From a virus, in the IMG/VR virus record IMGVR_UViG_3300025652_000108, positions 1 through 52,339 of that record: a stretch of DNA of 52,339 bases, one strand, 5' to 3'. How positions within the stretch are numbered: the stretch's first letter is position 1; each line of letters starts with the position of its first letter. The position numbers and the translations under genes were made by a program. The notes under the pieces were generated by a model. The model did not search any database. It was not told the DNA's origin and saw nothing but the letters and a program-made list of their open reading frames with translations. Shown here in pieces: positions 6,472-15,525 of this stretch.

Positions 6472-8508
6472 ATGTCTGTTATAAACACCCGGATTTTGAA
6501 ACCTGTGGGTGGCCCGCCGAGCCCCGCTGAGTTCTCCAGTAGCGCGTTTACGTTTCTAGGTCAGCTTGCGGATGCGGCCACTGATCTGGCGCCACCTGTT
6601 CGGCTAGATCAGCCTGTTTACGAGCCGGTGAGCCCTACGTTTACGCTGCCTCCCTCGCCTACTACCGAGGCCGTATCCTTTACGCTTCCGGCGGCCCCCG
6701 CGTCGTTCACAGGCTCACTGGACACAACTGGCTTCCTGCCGGCAGCGTTCGACAGCCAGCCGCCCGAGCTCTCATTCGGTGCGGCCCCAAACGAGAATTT
6801 CGGTGAGGTACCTGCAGCACCGGGGATCAACGTGGTCTTCGATGACCCTACGTTGGAGGTGAACCTACCAGCGGCCCCCGAGCTGCTCAGCTTGAATATC
6901 GAGCAGTTTGCCGGTGTATCGTTACCCGAGATTACATCGGACGTACCTGAATTCACCGTCGTAGCTCCGGCTGTGCGTGAGTATGTACCCGGTGCAAAGT
7001 ATGCCTCGACACTGCTCAGTACACTGCAGACCAAGCTGACGGACCGCATCCAGAACGGTGGTACTGGCCTGAACCCAGACGTAGAGGACGCCATCTGGGA
7101 TCGTGCACGCGAGCGGGAGTACAAGCAAGTCGCTGCCGCACTGGCGGACCTCGAGCGTATGGAGGAGATGGGGTTCAACATGCCGAGCGGTGTGTACATG
7201 GACTCACGCATCAAAATCCAGACAGAGCTGGCGAAGAACAACGCTGGGCATAGCCGCGAGGTAATGATTAAGCAGGCCGAGCTGGAGATGGAAGGCTTGA
7301 ACCGAGCCATCACAGACTCTGTGGCAGCTGAAAACATGGTGATCCAGTACGCCAATCAGGTGGAGCAACGGGCATTTGACTCGGCACGCTACGCCACAGA
7401 GGCGGAGATCACCCGTTACAACGCACAGGTACAGGCGTACGCGGCATATCTGGACGCGTACAAGACCAAGATCGCGATTTACGAGGCGCAGGTCCGTGGG
7501 GAGCTGAGCCGGGTTGAGGCGTATCGCGCCGAGGTGGCCGCAGAGCAAGCCAAGGCGCAGATTAACCAGTCACGTGTCGACCAATTCCGCACGCTCACTG
7601 ACGCAGCTCTGTCGGCCATCGAGGTGTATAAGGCGGAGATCGCCGGCATCCAGACAAAGGCGGACATCGAGCGCCTCAAGATTCAGATTTTCGGTGAGGA
7701 AATCCGTGCGTACGCGTCAAAAGTTAATGCGTACACAGCGAATGTGGAAGCCTACCGCGCGGCCATCGGCGCTGAGACGTCAAAGGTGGAAGCATACCGC
7801 TCGAGTGTGCAGGCTTACGGCGCACGTGTAGAGGCGGGCTCCAAGGCCGTTGACGCGAAGATCGCTGAGTACCGCACACGCCTGCAAGCAAAAGAGTTGG
7901 AGTGGCAGGGCTACAACACGACGGCACAAGTCGAAGGTGAGAAGGTACGCGCGATTTCTGCAAAGAACGACGCGATCGCTCGAATTTATCAGGCGGAAGC
8001 CGGCGCAGCGAATGGCTACAACGAGGTACTGGCGCGCCAGTGGTCATCAGCATCCCAGCTGGCCATCAACGCGGCGAATGTGAGCATCGAGCAGTTCAAG
8101 GCAGACTCCAGTTTGTACCTCTCGCAACGCGGGATGGTCATGGACGCAGCCAAGGTGGGGGCAACAGTCTCCTCCCAGATGGGTGCAGCGGCTATCTCCG
8201 CGAACAACTTCTCGACGTCGTTCTCTACGTCCAACTCGGCGTCCAACTCCGAGAGCAAGTCGGAAAGCGACTCTACGTCTCGGTCGACGTCTAGCAACGT
8301 AAACCGTAATAGCTCGACGTCGGATGTCACCTCGAACACGTTCGCGAACTCGGTATCGGATAACAGGTCAACGAGCGACAGCACGAGCCGATCAAATAGC
8401 GTTGCGGACAGCAAATCGTACAACACGAGCCGGTCGACAAATGTAAACGACAATACTAACAACGCGTTGCACGGCGACGAGCAGAGAATTTACATCACTA
8501 ACGTGTGA
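6472..8508 (+). CDS. Coiled-coil virion protein with Ser/Asn/Thr-rich tail
   Basis: This 678-residue protein starts at ATG 6472 with GAGG eight bases upstream; a TTG just before is in frame but badly placed. Residues 1-165 are Pro/Phe-rich with little predicted structure. Residues about 170-560 are a long, Ala/Glu/Tyr-rich helical region with repeated YRAEVA, YKAEIAG and AEVEAYRA-type heptads, which suggests a long coiled coil or helical bundle. Residues about 575-660 are almost entirely Ser, Asn, Thr, Asp and Arg, followed by a short end (DEQRIYITNV). It may be a fibrous tail or ejection component; no homologue is recognised. Its own promoter candidate lies upstream. Confidence 0.6.
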   Translation: MSVINTRILKPVGGPPSPAEFSSSAFTFLGQLADAATDLAPPVRLDQPVYEPVSPTFTLPPSPTTEAVSFTLPAAPASFTGSLDTTGFLPAAFDSQPPELSFGAAPNENFGEVPAAPGINVVFDDPTLEVNLPAAPELLSLNIEQFAGVSLPEITSDVPEFTVVAPAVREYVPGAKYASTLLSTLQTKLTDRIQNGGTGLNPDVEDAIWDRAREREYKQVAAALADLERMEEMGFNMPSGVYMDSRIKIQTELAKNNAGHSREVMIKQAELEMEGLNRAITDSVAAENMVIQYANQVEQRAFDSARYATEAEITRYNAQVQAYAAYLDAYKTKIAIYEAQVRGELSRVEAYRAEVAAEQAKAQINQSRVDQFRTLTDAALSAIEVYKAEIAGIQTKADIERLKIQIFGEEIRAYASKVNAYTANVEAYRAAIGAETSKVEAYRSSVQAYGARVEAGSKAVDAKIAEYRTRLQAKELEWQGYNTTAQVEGEKVRAISAKNDAIARIYQAEAGAANGYNEVLARQWSSASQLAINAANVSIEQFKADSSLYLSQRGMVMDAAKVGATVSSQMGAAAISANNFSTSFSTSNSASNSESKSESDSTSRSTSSNVNRNSSTSDVTSNTFANSVSDNRSTSDSTSRSNSVADSKSYNTSRSTNVNDNTNNALHGDEQRIYITNV

Positions 8509-8518
8509 GGGAAAAATT

Positions 8519-9268
8519 ATGGCAACTTTAGACGAAATAGTGCGCCCTTCCGGTGCTCCACCGGGTACAAGCCAAAAAGTTTTCGATCAGCAGCTGGGGC
8601 TGCTAGGTGCCGCGCCGGGCGTGGTCGCTGGTATGACACCAGATACTACCCCACCACCACTGGGTGCTCCATCTGTGGCGCCAATGGCTGCTCCGGCGAT
8701 GACGGGTATGCAGGCAGCAGATACTTTAGGTGCTGTGGACTTGCAGGGATTGCGTCAGGGTCTAGGCGCTTACATGGATCAGACGCTGAGTGGTATCAAC
8801 GACCCCGCTCTGCGGGCAAAATACCAAGGTATCCTGACCAACAGTTTCTCTAACCTGTATGGCCAAGGTGTGGATCAGGCACGTGTGCGTACCACTGCGT
8901 ATCAGGCACCATCACAAGAGCTGTTGACTCGAGCACAGGCGTCTACCACGGCTACGACAGGGGATATGGCTCGTTTCGCGGCACCGGCAAACGTGGCGGC
9001 CAACCTCGCATCTGCAGCAAATCTAAATGCAGGCACAGCTGAGCAGGGTATCACTAACGTGGGCAAAACCGTCGATTTACTCAGTCGGCCCGGGGATGAC
9101 TCACTCGTTTTCAATATGGCCACCGGTAGCACCGTGCCGGACTCCCTCACACAGCAACCCGGTGGCGATTACAACAGGGGTACACCTGTGCGTCGCAAAC
9201 CGAGCGGTATCACCCCACTGCTGCAGTTCAACAACCTGCCGCCTATGAGTGCTTATACGCGGTACTAA
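8519..9268 (+). CDS. Putative virion protein, unknown function
   Basis: This 249-residue protein is rich in Pro, Ala, Gly and Gln. The N-terminal 75 residues are Pro-rich and low in complexity. A helical middle (QGLRQGLGAYMDQTLSGIND, YQGILTNSFSNLYGQGVDQAR) and a C-terminal basic end (RRKPSGITPLLQFNNLPP) follow. It starts 10 bases after the previous stop with GAGGGAAAAATT upstream and is the last plus-strand gene before the convergent border, so it probably closes the late operon. I do not recognise a family; a small structural or ejection protein is the best guess. Confidence 0.5.
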   Translation: MATLDEIVRPSGAPPGTSQKVFDQQLGLLGAAPGVVAGMTPDTTPPPLGAPSVAPMAAPAMTGMQAADTLGAVDLQGLRQGLGAYMDQTLSGINDPALRAKYQGILTNSFSNLYGQGVDQARVRTTAYQAPSQELLTRAQASTTATTGDMARFAAPANVAANLASAANLNAGTAEQGITNVGKTVDLLSRPGDDSLVFNMATGSTVPDSLTQQPGGDYNRGTPVRRKPSGITPLLQFNNLPPMSAYTRY

Positions 9269-9277
9269 GCAGACAGC

Positions 9278-9310
9278 GGACCGGGCGGTCCTTTCCTCCC
9301 TAGCCCGGTC
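9278..9310. terminator. Hairpin at the convergent border of late and replication genes
   Basis: GACCGGGC (9279-9286) pairs with GCCCGGTC (9303-9310). An alternative short stem GGACC/GGTCC (9278-9291) is followed by TTTCCTCCC on the plus strand. It lies between convergent stops at 9268 and 9315, so a bidirectional terminator is likely. Confidence 0.6.
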
Positions 9311-9314
9311 TTGC

Positions 9315-12284
9315 TTAGTTGTGGGCGGCAGCGCTTTCTGAGGTCCTCCCAGTTACTACCTCAAGTTCTGTCGCCCCAGCGATCTCCGGGTGGCGCATGT
9401 TTACCGTGATGCACCACGACTGGACCTTCGCCAAAATTGTACCTTTACCCAGCACCTTCTTGATGCGTGGGTTTGCGACAACCCGATGCTCTTGGCCACG
9501 GGAGTCAAGCGATGGCCGGTTCAGCTCGTCCAGTACGCGGATCACGTTGGCCCCGATCTGCGCGCAGTAGTTTTTGAACGCGGAACGGTTTATGTGCATG
9601 ACGCCATCTGGCTTGTGGTAATGCGCCAGCATGTCCCCTCGGGGTTCACGGCTCAGGTATGGTACCTGCTTCCCGCTCTGCTGCATGTCCTCCGTCACAG
9701 CGATACGCGAGTTGTACCGCTCGATGAAGTCCGTGAGCACAGCAACAGGGTTCGCATACTCGTCACGCACCACACCGCGCATCAGCGGGATTTGCCTATC
9801 AAAAAACCACGCCTCCATGGTCGCTATGTTGAAATCCAGCAGGCCAAGCTCGTTCGCGAGCTCCGTGGCGACCAGTGTGGCCGCTGCCGTGGCCGACCAA
9901 AAGCGCTCGCCCGTCCGAATGTCGGCGCGCTCGTCGACGTATTTCATCTTATCGTGGATGCGGGCCTCGATGGCCGCACGGTTTTTTATGACGTGCTCAA
10001 TAAAAGCAGGTCCCACGTGCCCGTAGTTCTGCTTGAGTGCGCGGAGGTACTCATCCGCCTCGTACTTCTTGTGGATCGTGGTCTGAGGAAATGCGATCTC
10101 GAACACGCGCATAGACCCTGCGGTGCCGGCGGTGTTGTCCGTGGATAGGAGGCCGTGCAAGCTGCTGTTGGCCGTGGAGAGCATGATCGTGGACTTGTAG
10201 CCGTTGGACGTACCCTTGCGCTCCTGACGCTCTTTGCTGAGCCAGATACGCTGCGTGGGCTGGGTGATACCCATGACCATGTCTGCGGCGTGCGTAGGGT
10301 TCATGTGCGTGATCTCATCGACGCATAGAGGTAGGTTGGCCAATGTCGTCATACGCTGCTGCCGTGCGAGGGCGGTTGCGCCCTGATTGGTGCCGTTTAG
10401 CGTGAACTGCTCTGGGTTGCCCCACAGTGCAGCCGCTGTGTAAAGCGTTGTGGACTTGGACGCACCAGCGTCACCACTGGCGTTTACTACCACACCATGC
10501 TGCCCCGTAGCGTAGAACAATGGTGCCGCGAGGCTTGCCGCGACAAAGAACTGGTTCACAACGTAGCCGTCGTGACCGTAGAATTTTAGAAGCTGTGCCT
10601 GCTGACCAGCGTTACCCGCACGCCCCACGGTGTCTCCGGTGCCCCGCGCATTCCGCGATAGCGTGACAGGCTTTCTTGACCCGTCTGACTGGATGATGCC
10701 CTCCGGCAGAATGAACTGCTGGAAGTCTGCGGTCCAGCCGAGGTGGTCGCATTGCGCTTCCGCGTCGGCCAGCTTCTGGAGTTCTTTGATGTAAGCAACC
10801 ATGTAATCCTGTAGCCTCTTGACGTTGGCGGGGTGTGGATAGACCCCTGCGTTGGCGAGCACGCCGGTCAGTGTGCGCATGTCGTAGAGGGCTGAGCCGT
10901 CTACCGTGAATTCGGTGGCACCTACACGTGGTAGCACAGCGCACCAGACTTGCTGCTCCCGCTCCTCGGTGACATTTACGATCCGCGAGATGGGATACAA
11001 GTCGACCTCGAGCACGGTGTCCTGCGTTTCAACACCTTCCTCGTCGCGGCTAACCCTCACAACACCACCGGTTTTCAGACGCAGGTAGGGCTGCGGTGCA
11101 TCGGGTATCTTGCGCTCGATCATCTCATCACCGACAGCAACCGCAACCGTCGGTGCCTCGGCTTTATCGCGGTAGCGTGCAGCGACAACCGGGGACTTGA
11201 CCTTATCCTTGAACGCGCACCCAGCACACAGATCGCCGCCTTCGCTCACCTCAGCGAGCTTGGCACACGTCGTTGGCCCGAGGCTCTGGCTTTCCAGCTG
11301 GTGGAGTTTATCCTCGGTCTGGTCGTAATCGTAGCTGGGGTGGCCACTTGAAATCTTATGGGCCGCGGCACGGCCGTTCGCAGCAAACCGCACTAGGTTC
11401 AGCGAGTGGTACCACTCAGGCTCCGCGACATTCCCTTTCAAAGTAGCAAGGCGGCGGACCTGCGCACATGCCGAGATCATAGCCCTCATGGTGACCGGCG
11501 GACCAGTGAACTCGTTGACAAGGTTGTTCTCAAACCCGAATTCTTTACCGAGGTCGACCGGCGGACGCAGGCGCGTGGTCACAAGGCTGATCTCGTGGTC
11601 GTCTATGATCTGATCGAGCAACGCGCCGAACGCGGCAGGCTCTAGCGGTGCGGGCGACGACAGAACCTTTACCGGACGCGGTGTACTTGTCTTGTGGTTG
11701 AACGTGCCCGCCACACGCAAAACACTGGCCGTGTCCGTAGTACGTGCAGGGTCAAACCTTAGATCAAAATGTGACGCGATAGCCTTTAGTTTTGCGGCTT
11801 CGACCAGCCAGTCGCTGGTGTCGATGTCGTCGGTGAGGACCCAGTACACGTGGAGGCCGCCACCGGAGGACGTAATCAAGGGCTTTGGTAAGCCCGTGCT
11901 CTGGCAGAAGCTACGTAGCGACGTCACTGCCTCGTCACGGCTACCGTAGTGGCGCGGGTCGTCGGGCTTCACGTCGAGATCAAAGAAAAACGCTTTCGCA
12001 GCCAGCATGTTAGTTTGTACACGTACTTCATACTTCCCGAGCTCACCCGTGCGTGGGTTGGTCTTGTCGGGGTTCCAAACCTTTGGCTGCTTGAGAGAGT
12101 GGACACCGTAAAATACATCTTTGGTGTCGGCGATCTGGCTCACATACTCAGCGGCGTCCTCGATGCTATCAAAGACTTTTTGCGCGTACGTGGTAATTTT
12201 TGTGCCGGGAATTGTGAAGGGCGTGGCGATGACGTAGTGGCCGCGGGTCGGCCAGATGTGAGATAGGAAATCGGCTGATGTCAT
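9315..12284 (-). CDS. Primase (AEP type) fused to DUF927-like helicase
   Basis: This 989-residue replication protein starts at ATG 12284 (a GTG two codons earlier is possible). Residues 1-200 are an archaeo-eukaryotic-type primase/polymerase domain: FFFDLDVK (Asp102 and Asp104, metal binding), SSGGGLHVYW (140-148, catalytic His motif) and TASVLRVAGTFNHK (186-198). A zinc motif follows (TTCAKL then CAGC). The C-terminal half is a P-loop helicase of DUF927 type, with GDAGASKST near residue 605 and the Walker B LPLCVDEIT near 653. The P-loop has Ser where the usual Gly precedes Lys. It should prime and unwind DNA at the fork with the family A polymerase at 18.2 kb. Confidence 0.85.
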   Translation of the reverse strand: MTSADFLSHIWPTRGHYVIATPFTIPGTKITTYAQKVFDSIEDAAEYVSQIADTKDVFYGVHSLKQPKVWNPDKTNPRTGELGKYEVRVQTNMLAAKAFFFDLDVKPDDPRHYGSRDEAVTSLRSFCQSTGLPKPLITSSGGGLHVYWVLTDDIDTSDWLVEAAKLKAIASHFDLRFDPARTTDTASVLRVAGTFNHKTSTPRPVKVLSSPAPLEPAAFGALLDQIIDDHEISLVTTRLRPPVDLGKEFGFENNLVNEFTGPPVTMRAMISACAQVRRLATLKGNVAEPEWYHSLNLVRFAANGRAAAHKISSGHPSYDYDQTEDKLHQLESQSLGPTTCAKLAEVSEGGDLCAGCAFKDKVKSPVVAARYRDKAEAPTVAVAVGDEMIERKIPDAPQPYLRLKTGGVVRVSRDEEGVETQDTVLEVDLYPISRIVNVTEEREQQVWCAVLPRVGATEFTVDGSALYDMRTLTGVLANAGVYPHPANVKRLQDYMVAYIKELQKLADAEAQCDHLGWTADFQQFILPEGIIQSDGSRKPVTLSRNARGTGDTVGRAGNAGQQAQLLKFYGHDGYVVNQFFVAASLAAPLFYATGQHGVVVNASGDAGASKSTTLYTAAALWGNPEQFTLNGTNQGATALARQQRMTTLANLPLCVDEITHMNPTHAADMVMGITQPTQRIWLSKERQERKGTSNGYKSTIMLSTANSSLHGLLSTDNTAGTAGSMRVFEIAFPQTTIHKKYEADEYLRALKQNYGHVGPAFIEHVIKNRAAIEARIHDKMKYVDERADIRTGERFWSATAAATLVATELANELGLLDFNIATMEAWFFDRQIPLMRGVVRDEYANPVAVLTDFIERYNSRIAVTEDMQQSGKQVPYLSREPRGDMLAHYHKPDGVMHINRSAFKNYCAQIGANVIRVLDELNRPSLDSRGQEHRVVANPRIKKVLGKGTILAKVQSWCITVNMRHPEIAGATELEVVTGRTSESAAAHN

Positions 12285-12320
12285 GTGCACGCTCGCTTAT
12301 TTTATGCGGATGGATATGGT

Positions 12321-12348
12321 GGTGATGCCCCACTCATGGGACATCACC
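12321..12348 (-). promoter_or_regulatory. Hairpin between the SSB-like and primase genes
   Basis: On the minus strand GGTGATGtCCC pairs with GGGgCATCACC around a six-base loop, an 11-bp stem with one G-U pair. No T-run follows, so it may be an attenuator or processing site between the two genes. Confidence 0.4.
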
Positions 12349-12378
12349 GTAGCACAGGTCTAGGCATTTGTGGAGATG

Positions 12379-13323
12379 TTAGTCGTCGCTCCACTCGTCG
12401 AGCAGTGCCTCAACGTCGTCCGGTATTGCCGCAGCAGGTGCCGGCGTGGGTGCCGCAGCCTTGGGTGCCGCAGCCTTGGGTGCCGCAGCAGGTGCAGGTG
12501 CAGGTGCCGGAGCCGGAGCCGGAGCCGGAGCCGTAGACACGCCGTCAACGCCGTTCGGTGTGTATTCCCCGCCCAGTAGCGCCTTGACCTCGTCAGAGCC
12601 AACCGCAGGCTTAATGACTGCAACCTCGTCCGCACTGAGCCAGCGGTCTGGGGAGAAAAACAGCTTCGGGTACGCCACGTTGTTGTCGAACTTGATCTTG
12701 GTCACCACGAGTGCCGAGTGGCTCAGACCGTTGGACGCCAAATGGTCGCGGTAGTTGGAGAACGCCAACCAACCTTTTTTACCGTCTTCACCCTTCGCAC
12801 CGTCTGCGTCCCAGTCACTGGTGATCGCGATCTTGAGGCGCAGTGGTACGCTGTCCAACTTACCTGCAGGGACCACAGCCAGCATACGGTGCTGCGAGCA
12901 GGCAGCGATGGCCTTACCTTGCTCTGTGATCTTCGAGCCCTTGGCAGACATCGGGCACGCCTTGCAGCCACCGCACTGCGGCTCAGCGACACTGGCGTGA
13001 GGCTTCTGACCGTCGTCGGACCAGCACTTCGGTGCAGCGATCTTGTTCGGGTCATACGCACCCTCGTAGTACGTGCGTCCGCGTGTTTTTGCCGCGTCAA
13101 GAATTACCACACGCATCGTCGACAGCGGTTCCTCGTCTCCGTCTTCGTTTACACGCGTCAGACTGCGCCGTTCGCCGTCGATACGCACGGACCAGACTTT
13201 ACCCTCGTAGGTCAGTGAGTTTACACTGGACCGCTTCTCGAGGTTGTTTTCGCCAAATGCCTCCTGCAGGTGGGCTGGTACCTGTAGATTACCGGACTCA
13301 AAAATTGAAATCTCATTACTCAT
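12379..13323 (-). CDS. SSB-like zinc-binding replication protein
   Basis: This 314-residue protein starts at ATG 13323, preceded by AAGGAGACGACA; an upstream in-frame ATG is less likely. The core contains a Cys cluster (a lone Cys, then QCGGCKACPM and a later Cys) that could bind zinc or iron-sulfur, and a LSHSALVVTKIKFDNN strand segment. It continues with a 45-residue Ala/Pro linker made of AP and PKAAA repeats, and ends in the acidic tip DDVEALLDEWSDD. A flexible linker plus acidic tip is typical of single-stranded-DNA binding proteins such as T7 gp2.5 and SSB. It lies directly upstream of the primase-helicase. Function is inferred from architecture and context. Confidence 0.6.
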   Translation of the reverse strand: MSNEISIFESGNLQVPAHLQEAFGENNLEKRSSVNSLTYEGKVWSVRIDGERRSLTRVNEDGDEEPLSTMRVVILDAAKTRGRTYYEGAYDPNKIAAPKCWSDDGQKPHASVAEPQCGGCKACPMSAKGSKITEQGKAIAACSQHRMLAVVPAGKLDSVPLRLKIAITSDWDADGAKGEDGKKGWLAFSNYRDHLASNGLSHSALVVTKIKFDNNVAYPKLFFSPDRWLSADEVAVIKPAVGSDEVKALLGGEYTPNGVDGVSTAPAPAPAPAPAPAPAAAPKAAAPKAAAPTPAPAAAIPDDVEALLDEWSDD

Positions 13324-13339
13324 TGTCGTCTCCTTGGGG

Positions 13340-13723
13340 TTATGCGCGACGTACGCGAGCCACGTACTCACGGTGAACAGAGATGCCCGGTGGTACCTGA
13401 CCCTCGTTGGCGTCCATGTATTCTTTTACGAAACCTTTTTTGACGCGCCGCTCGAGCGCCTCGAAAGTATCGTTCTCTTTGATCCAGCGATACAACGCAT
13501 CCCAGTCGGACGCGCTCGGAAACATATTCTCTTGACGGTAGAACGTACCGGACGCCGTCCGGACACTCTCGGTGCCTGACTCCTGCATGAAGCGCAGCAT
13601 CTCGACCTCGAGCCGCTCCTGCTTTTCCTTGAGTGCACCGTCCGCCTCGTTGAACTCATCGGCGAGCGCCTTGCGTGCCGCGCGCAGCTTGACGTAGGCG
13701 TTAGTTAGCTTCTCCGCATCCAT
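13340..13723 (-). CDS. Conserved phage protein next to SSB
   Basis: This 127-residue protein has an N-terminal helix rich in Lys/Arg/Ala (NAYVKLRAARKALADEF), a coiled-coil-like ALKEKQERLEVEMLRFMQE, a SVRTASGTFYR turn and the ending FVKEYMDANEGQVPPGISVHREYVARVRRA. I recognise this pattern from small phage genes that repeatedly sit beside single-strand-binding protein genes in aquatic phages. No catalytic motif is visible. It is 16 bases upstream of the SSB-like start and 3 bases downstream of the helicase, so all three are in one operon. A role in replication or recombination is inferred from context only. Confidence 0.65.
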   Translation of the reverse strand: MDAEKLTNAYVKLRAARKALADEFNEADGALKEKQERLEVEMLRFMQESGTESVRTASGTFYRQENMFPSASDWDALYRWIKENDTFEALERRVKKGFVKEYMDANEGQVPPGISVHREYVARVRRA

Positions 13724-13726
13724 CTG

Positions 13727-15286
13727 TTATACCTCATTGCTTGTGATCGACTCGTATAAGTCTAAGATGTTATCCTGTGTATCCTTCTTCTTGTCAACCA
13801 TATTATATATCTTCCATTCGAGCTCGTGTGCGCCGATGCGTACGATCGTCATTTTGCGGGTCTGACCTGAGCGGTTGAAGCGCTCCGTCACCTGCTGGAA
13901 CTCGTCGTTGGAGTAGATCGGGGCATAGAAAATGAGTGTGTCGGCCTCAGTCAGGTTGAGGCCGTGGGCCATGACCTTCGGGTGGCAGAGCAACAAGTGC
14001 GGGTCCGCAGTCGTTTTGAAGTTACGGATGATCTCGTCGCGTCGCTTGGCGGGGACATCGCCATTGAGCACGCCCACGCTATAGTCTTTGGCTAGGTGCT
14101 TCTCCAGTGACTTGATGATGCCTTTGAAGGGTACCACAACCAACACCTTCGCAGAGGCCCCTTGGATACACTGTCGCAGCGCGTCCAACCGTGGGCCGTA
14201 CGGTAGCTCGAGGTAATTGCCGGTCTCTGTGTCCCGCACCGACCCGCAAAGTATCTGGCGGATTTTGTTGATCTTGTCGGCTGCGTTGGCCGCAGTGATC
14301 TTGGTGGATGCCGCCTCCGCTAACATATGACGGCGCATATTTTCCAGTGCCCGTTTCTGGTCTGGTGTCGGAGCCGCGGTCAGGTCGGTAACAGTGACGG
14401 GTGGCAGGTCGAGGCAATCTTTCTTCTTGAACCGCACCGCAGGCTGCAACGCCTTAAACGCCATCTCGTGGGCATCAGGCCGCGCTTCCCAGCGGTAAGG
14501 TCCGTACTGCACCATCGTCTGCCGTTTGAATTGGCCAAAAAACTGCGGGACTGTGGTCGGCTCCACCAATCGCGCCAGCGCCCATGCGTCGGTCGGTGCG
14601 TTTGGACACGGGGTTCCAGTGAGCAGCCAGCGCCGCCGCTTGCCGAGAATGCTGTGCAGCGCCTTGTACTTCTTCGTCTGCGCGTTGCGGAACATGCTGG
14701 CTTCGTCGACGACGATCACGTCAATGTCGGGATGGCTCCGGATGGCGTCGTTCACGTCGCTTATGACCACACCATCGTGGTTGAGGATATAAAAATCCAC
14801 GTCAGCTTTTAATGCGGCGAGTCGTTTCTCACGTGTACCATGGACGATGATGCACCGGCGGTGCATCAGAACGTCGAATATGTCGTTCGCCCAGACGCGG
14901 TCGAGCGTGGACAACGGTGACAAGATCAAGACCTTACGCACTGCACCGATTGACATGAGGTAGTCCGCGGCCCAGAGGGTCGCAGCTGATTTACCGACAC
15001 CCATCTCAGACAGGTTGAACGCGGCGTGCTGCATTGTCAGGAATTCAGCCATGTCGCGCTGGTGGTTGAACGGCTTGTACTTTCCCGGCCAGTCGTAGCG
15101 GCTGTGGATCGGTGCTGGTGCGTCGATGCCAAGGGATCGTAATGCACGCGTATTATTTTCGTCGTGCTTTACAGCGATGTTGTAAGTGCCGTGGGGTATC
15201 AGCTTCGCGTTGCTGACTGCGTGCTGTACTGCGGTCACGTCGTCTACCGCCAGCACCAGACTATTCGTCCGCGGGTGTACTATCAT
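13727..15286 (-). CDS. SNF2-family helicase
   Basis: This 519-residue protein has all main SF2/SNF2 motifs: Q-like HQRDMAEFL (75-83), Walker A MGVGKS (95-100), Ia ILSPLSTLDRVW (121-132), motif II VVDEAS (192-197), motif III LLTGTPCPN (221-229), and in the second RecA domain GLNLTEADTLIFYAP, then the arginine-finger motif RFNRSGQ (469-475). Its size is close to that of minimal phage SNF2 proteins with no extra nuclease domain. Such phage helicases are thought to act in recombination-dependent replication or repair. It lies in the replication operon between a nuclease group and the SSB gene. Confidence 0.85.
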   Translation of the reverse strand: MIVHPRTNSLVLAVDDVTAVQHAVSNAKLIPHGTYNIAVKHDENNTRALRSLGIDAPAPIHSRYDWPGKYKPFNHQRDMAEFLTMQHAAFNLSEMGVGKSAATLWAADYLMSIGAVRKVLILSPLSTLDRVWANDIFDVLMHRRCIIVHGTREKRLAALKADVDFYILNHDGVVISDVNDAIRSHPDIDVIVVDEASMFRNAQTKKYKALHSILGKRRRWLLTGTPCPNAPTDAWALARLVEPTTVPQFFGQFKRQTMVQYGPYRWEARPDAHEMAFKALQPAVRFKKKDCLDLPPVTVTDLTAAPTPDQKRALENMRRHMLAEAASTKITAANAADKINKIRQILCGSVRDTETGNYLELPYGPRLDALRQCIQGASAKVLVVVPFKGIIKSLEKHLAKDYSVGVLNGDVPAKRRDEIIRNFKTTADPHLLLCHPKVMAHGLNLTEADTLIFYAPIYSNDEFQQVTERFNRSGQTRKMTIVRIGAHELEWKIYNMVDKKKDTQDNILDLYESITSNEV

Positions 15287-15330
15287 TGTCTATCCGTTTT
15301 ACAGTTGCTCAAGGTGTTTTACAGTACGGC

Positions 15331-15525
15331 TCAGTGCACATAGGTACTAGGCGATACACCGTAGAGCATACGCTCAATCTCGGCATCGCGCAAGTATAAA
15401 TCCCTTACACAATGATTACATATGTAATTACCTGTTATACTTGAACCGATTAGCCGATTGAGGTCGTGCGGTGGTGTGCCGCAGAACTCGCAGACGGGCA
15501 AATCATCCTCCTCTTCGTCCGTCAT
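15331..15525 (-). CDS. Stand-alone ClpX-type C4 zinc finger protein
   Basis: This 64-residue protein has an acidic start (MTDEEEDD) followed by VCEFCG, a 20-residue spacing with LNRLIGSS, and NYICNHCV. The four cysteines and the spacer closely follow the N-terminal zinc-binding domain of ClpX (CxFCG...KLIAGP...YICDECV). No ATPase domain is attached. In ClpX this domain dimerises and binds substrates and adaptors, so a free copy might modulate host ClpXP or act as an adaptor; that is inference. The start overlaps the upstream nuclease stop by four bases (ATGA), which implies translational coupling. Confidence 0.65.
   Translation of the reverse strand: MTDEEEDDLPVCEFCGTPPHDLNRLIGSSITGNYICNHCVRDLYLRDAEIERMLYGVSPSTYVH

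Noticed and set aside
12285-12560. Plus-strand open frames with PQPWVPQ- or GAGAGAG-type repeats
   Set aside because: They are shadows of the Ala/Pro linker of the SSB-like gene on the minus strand.
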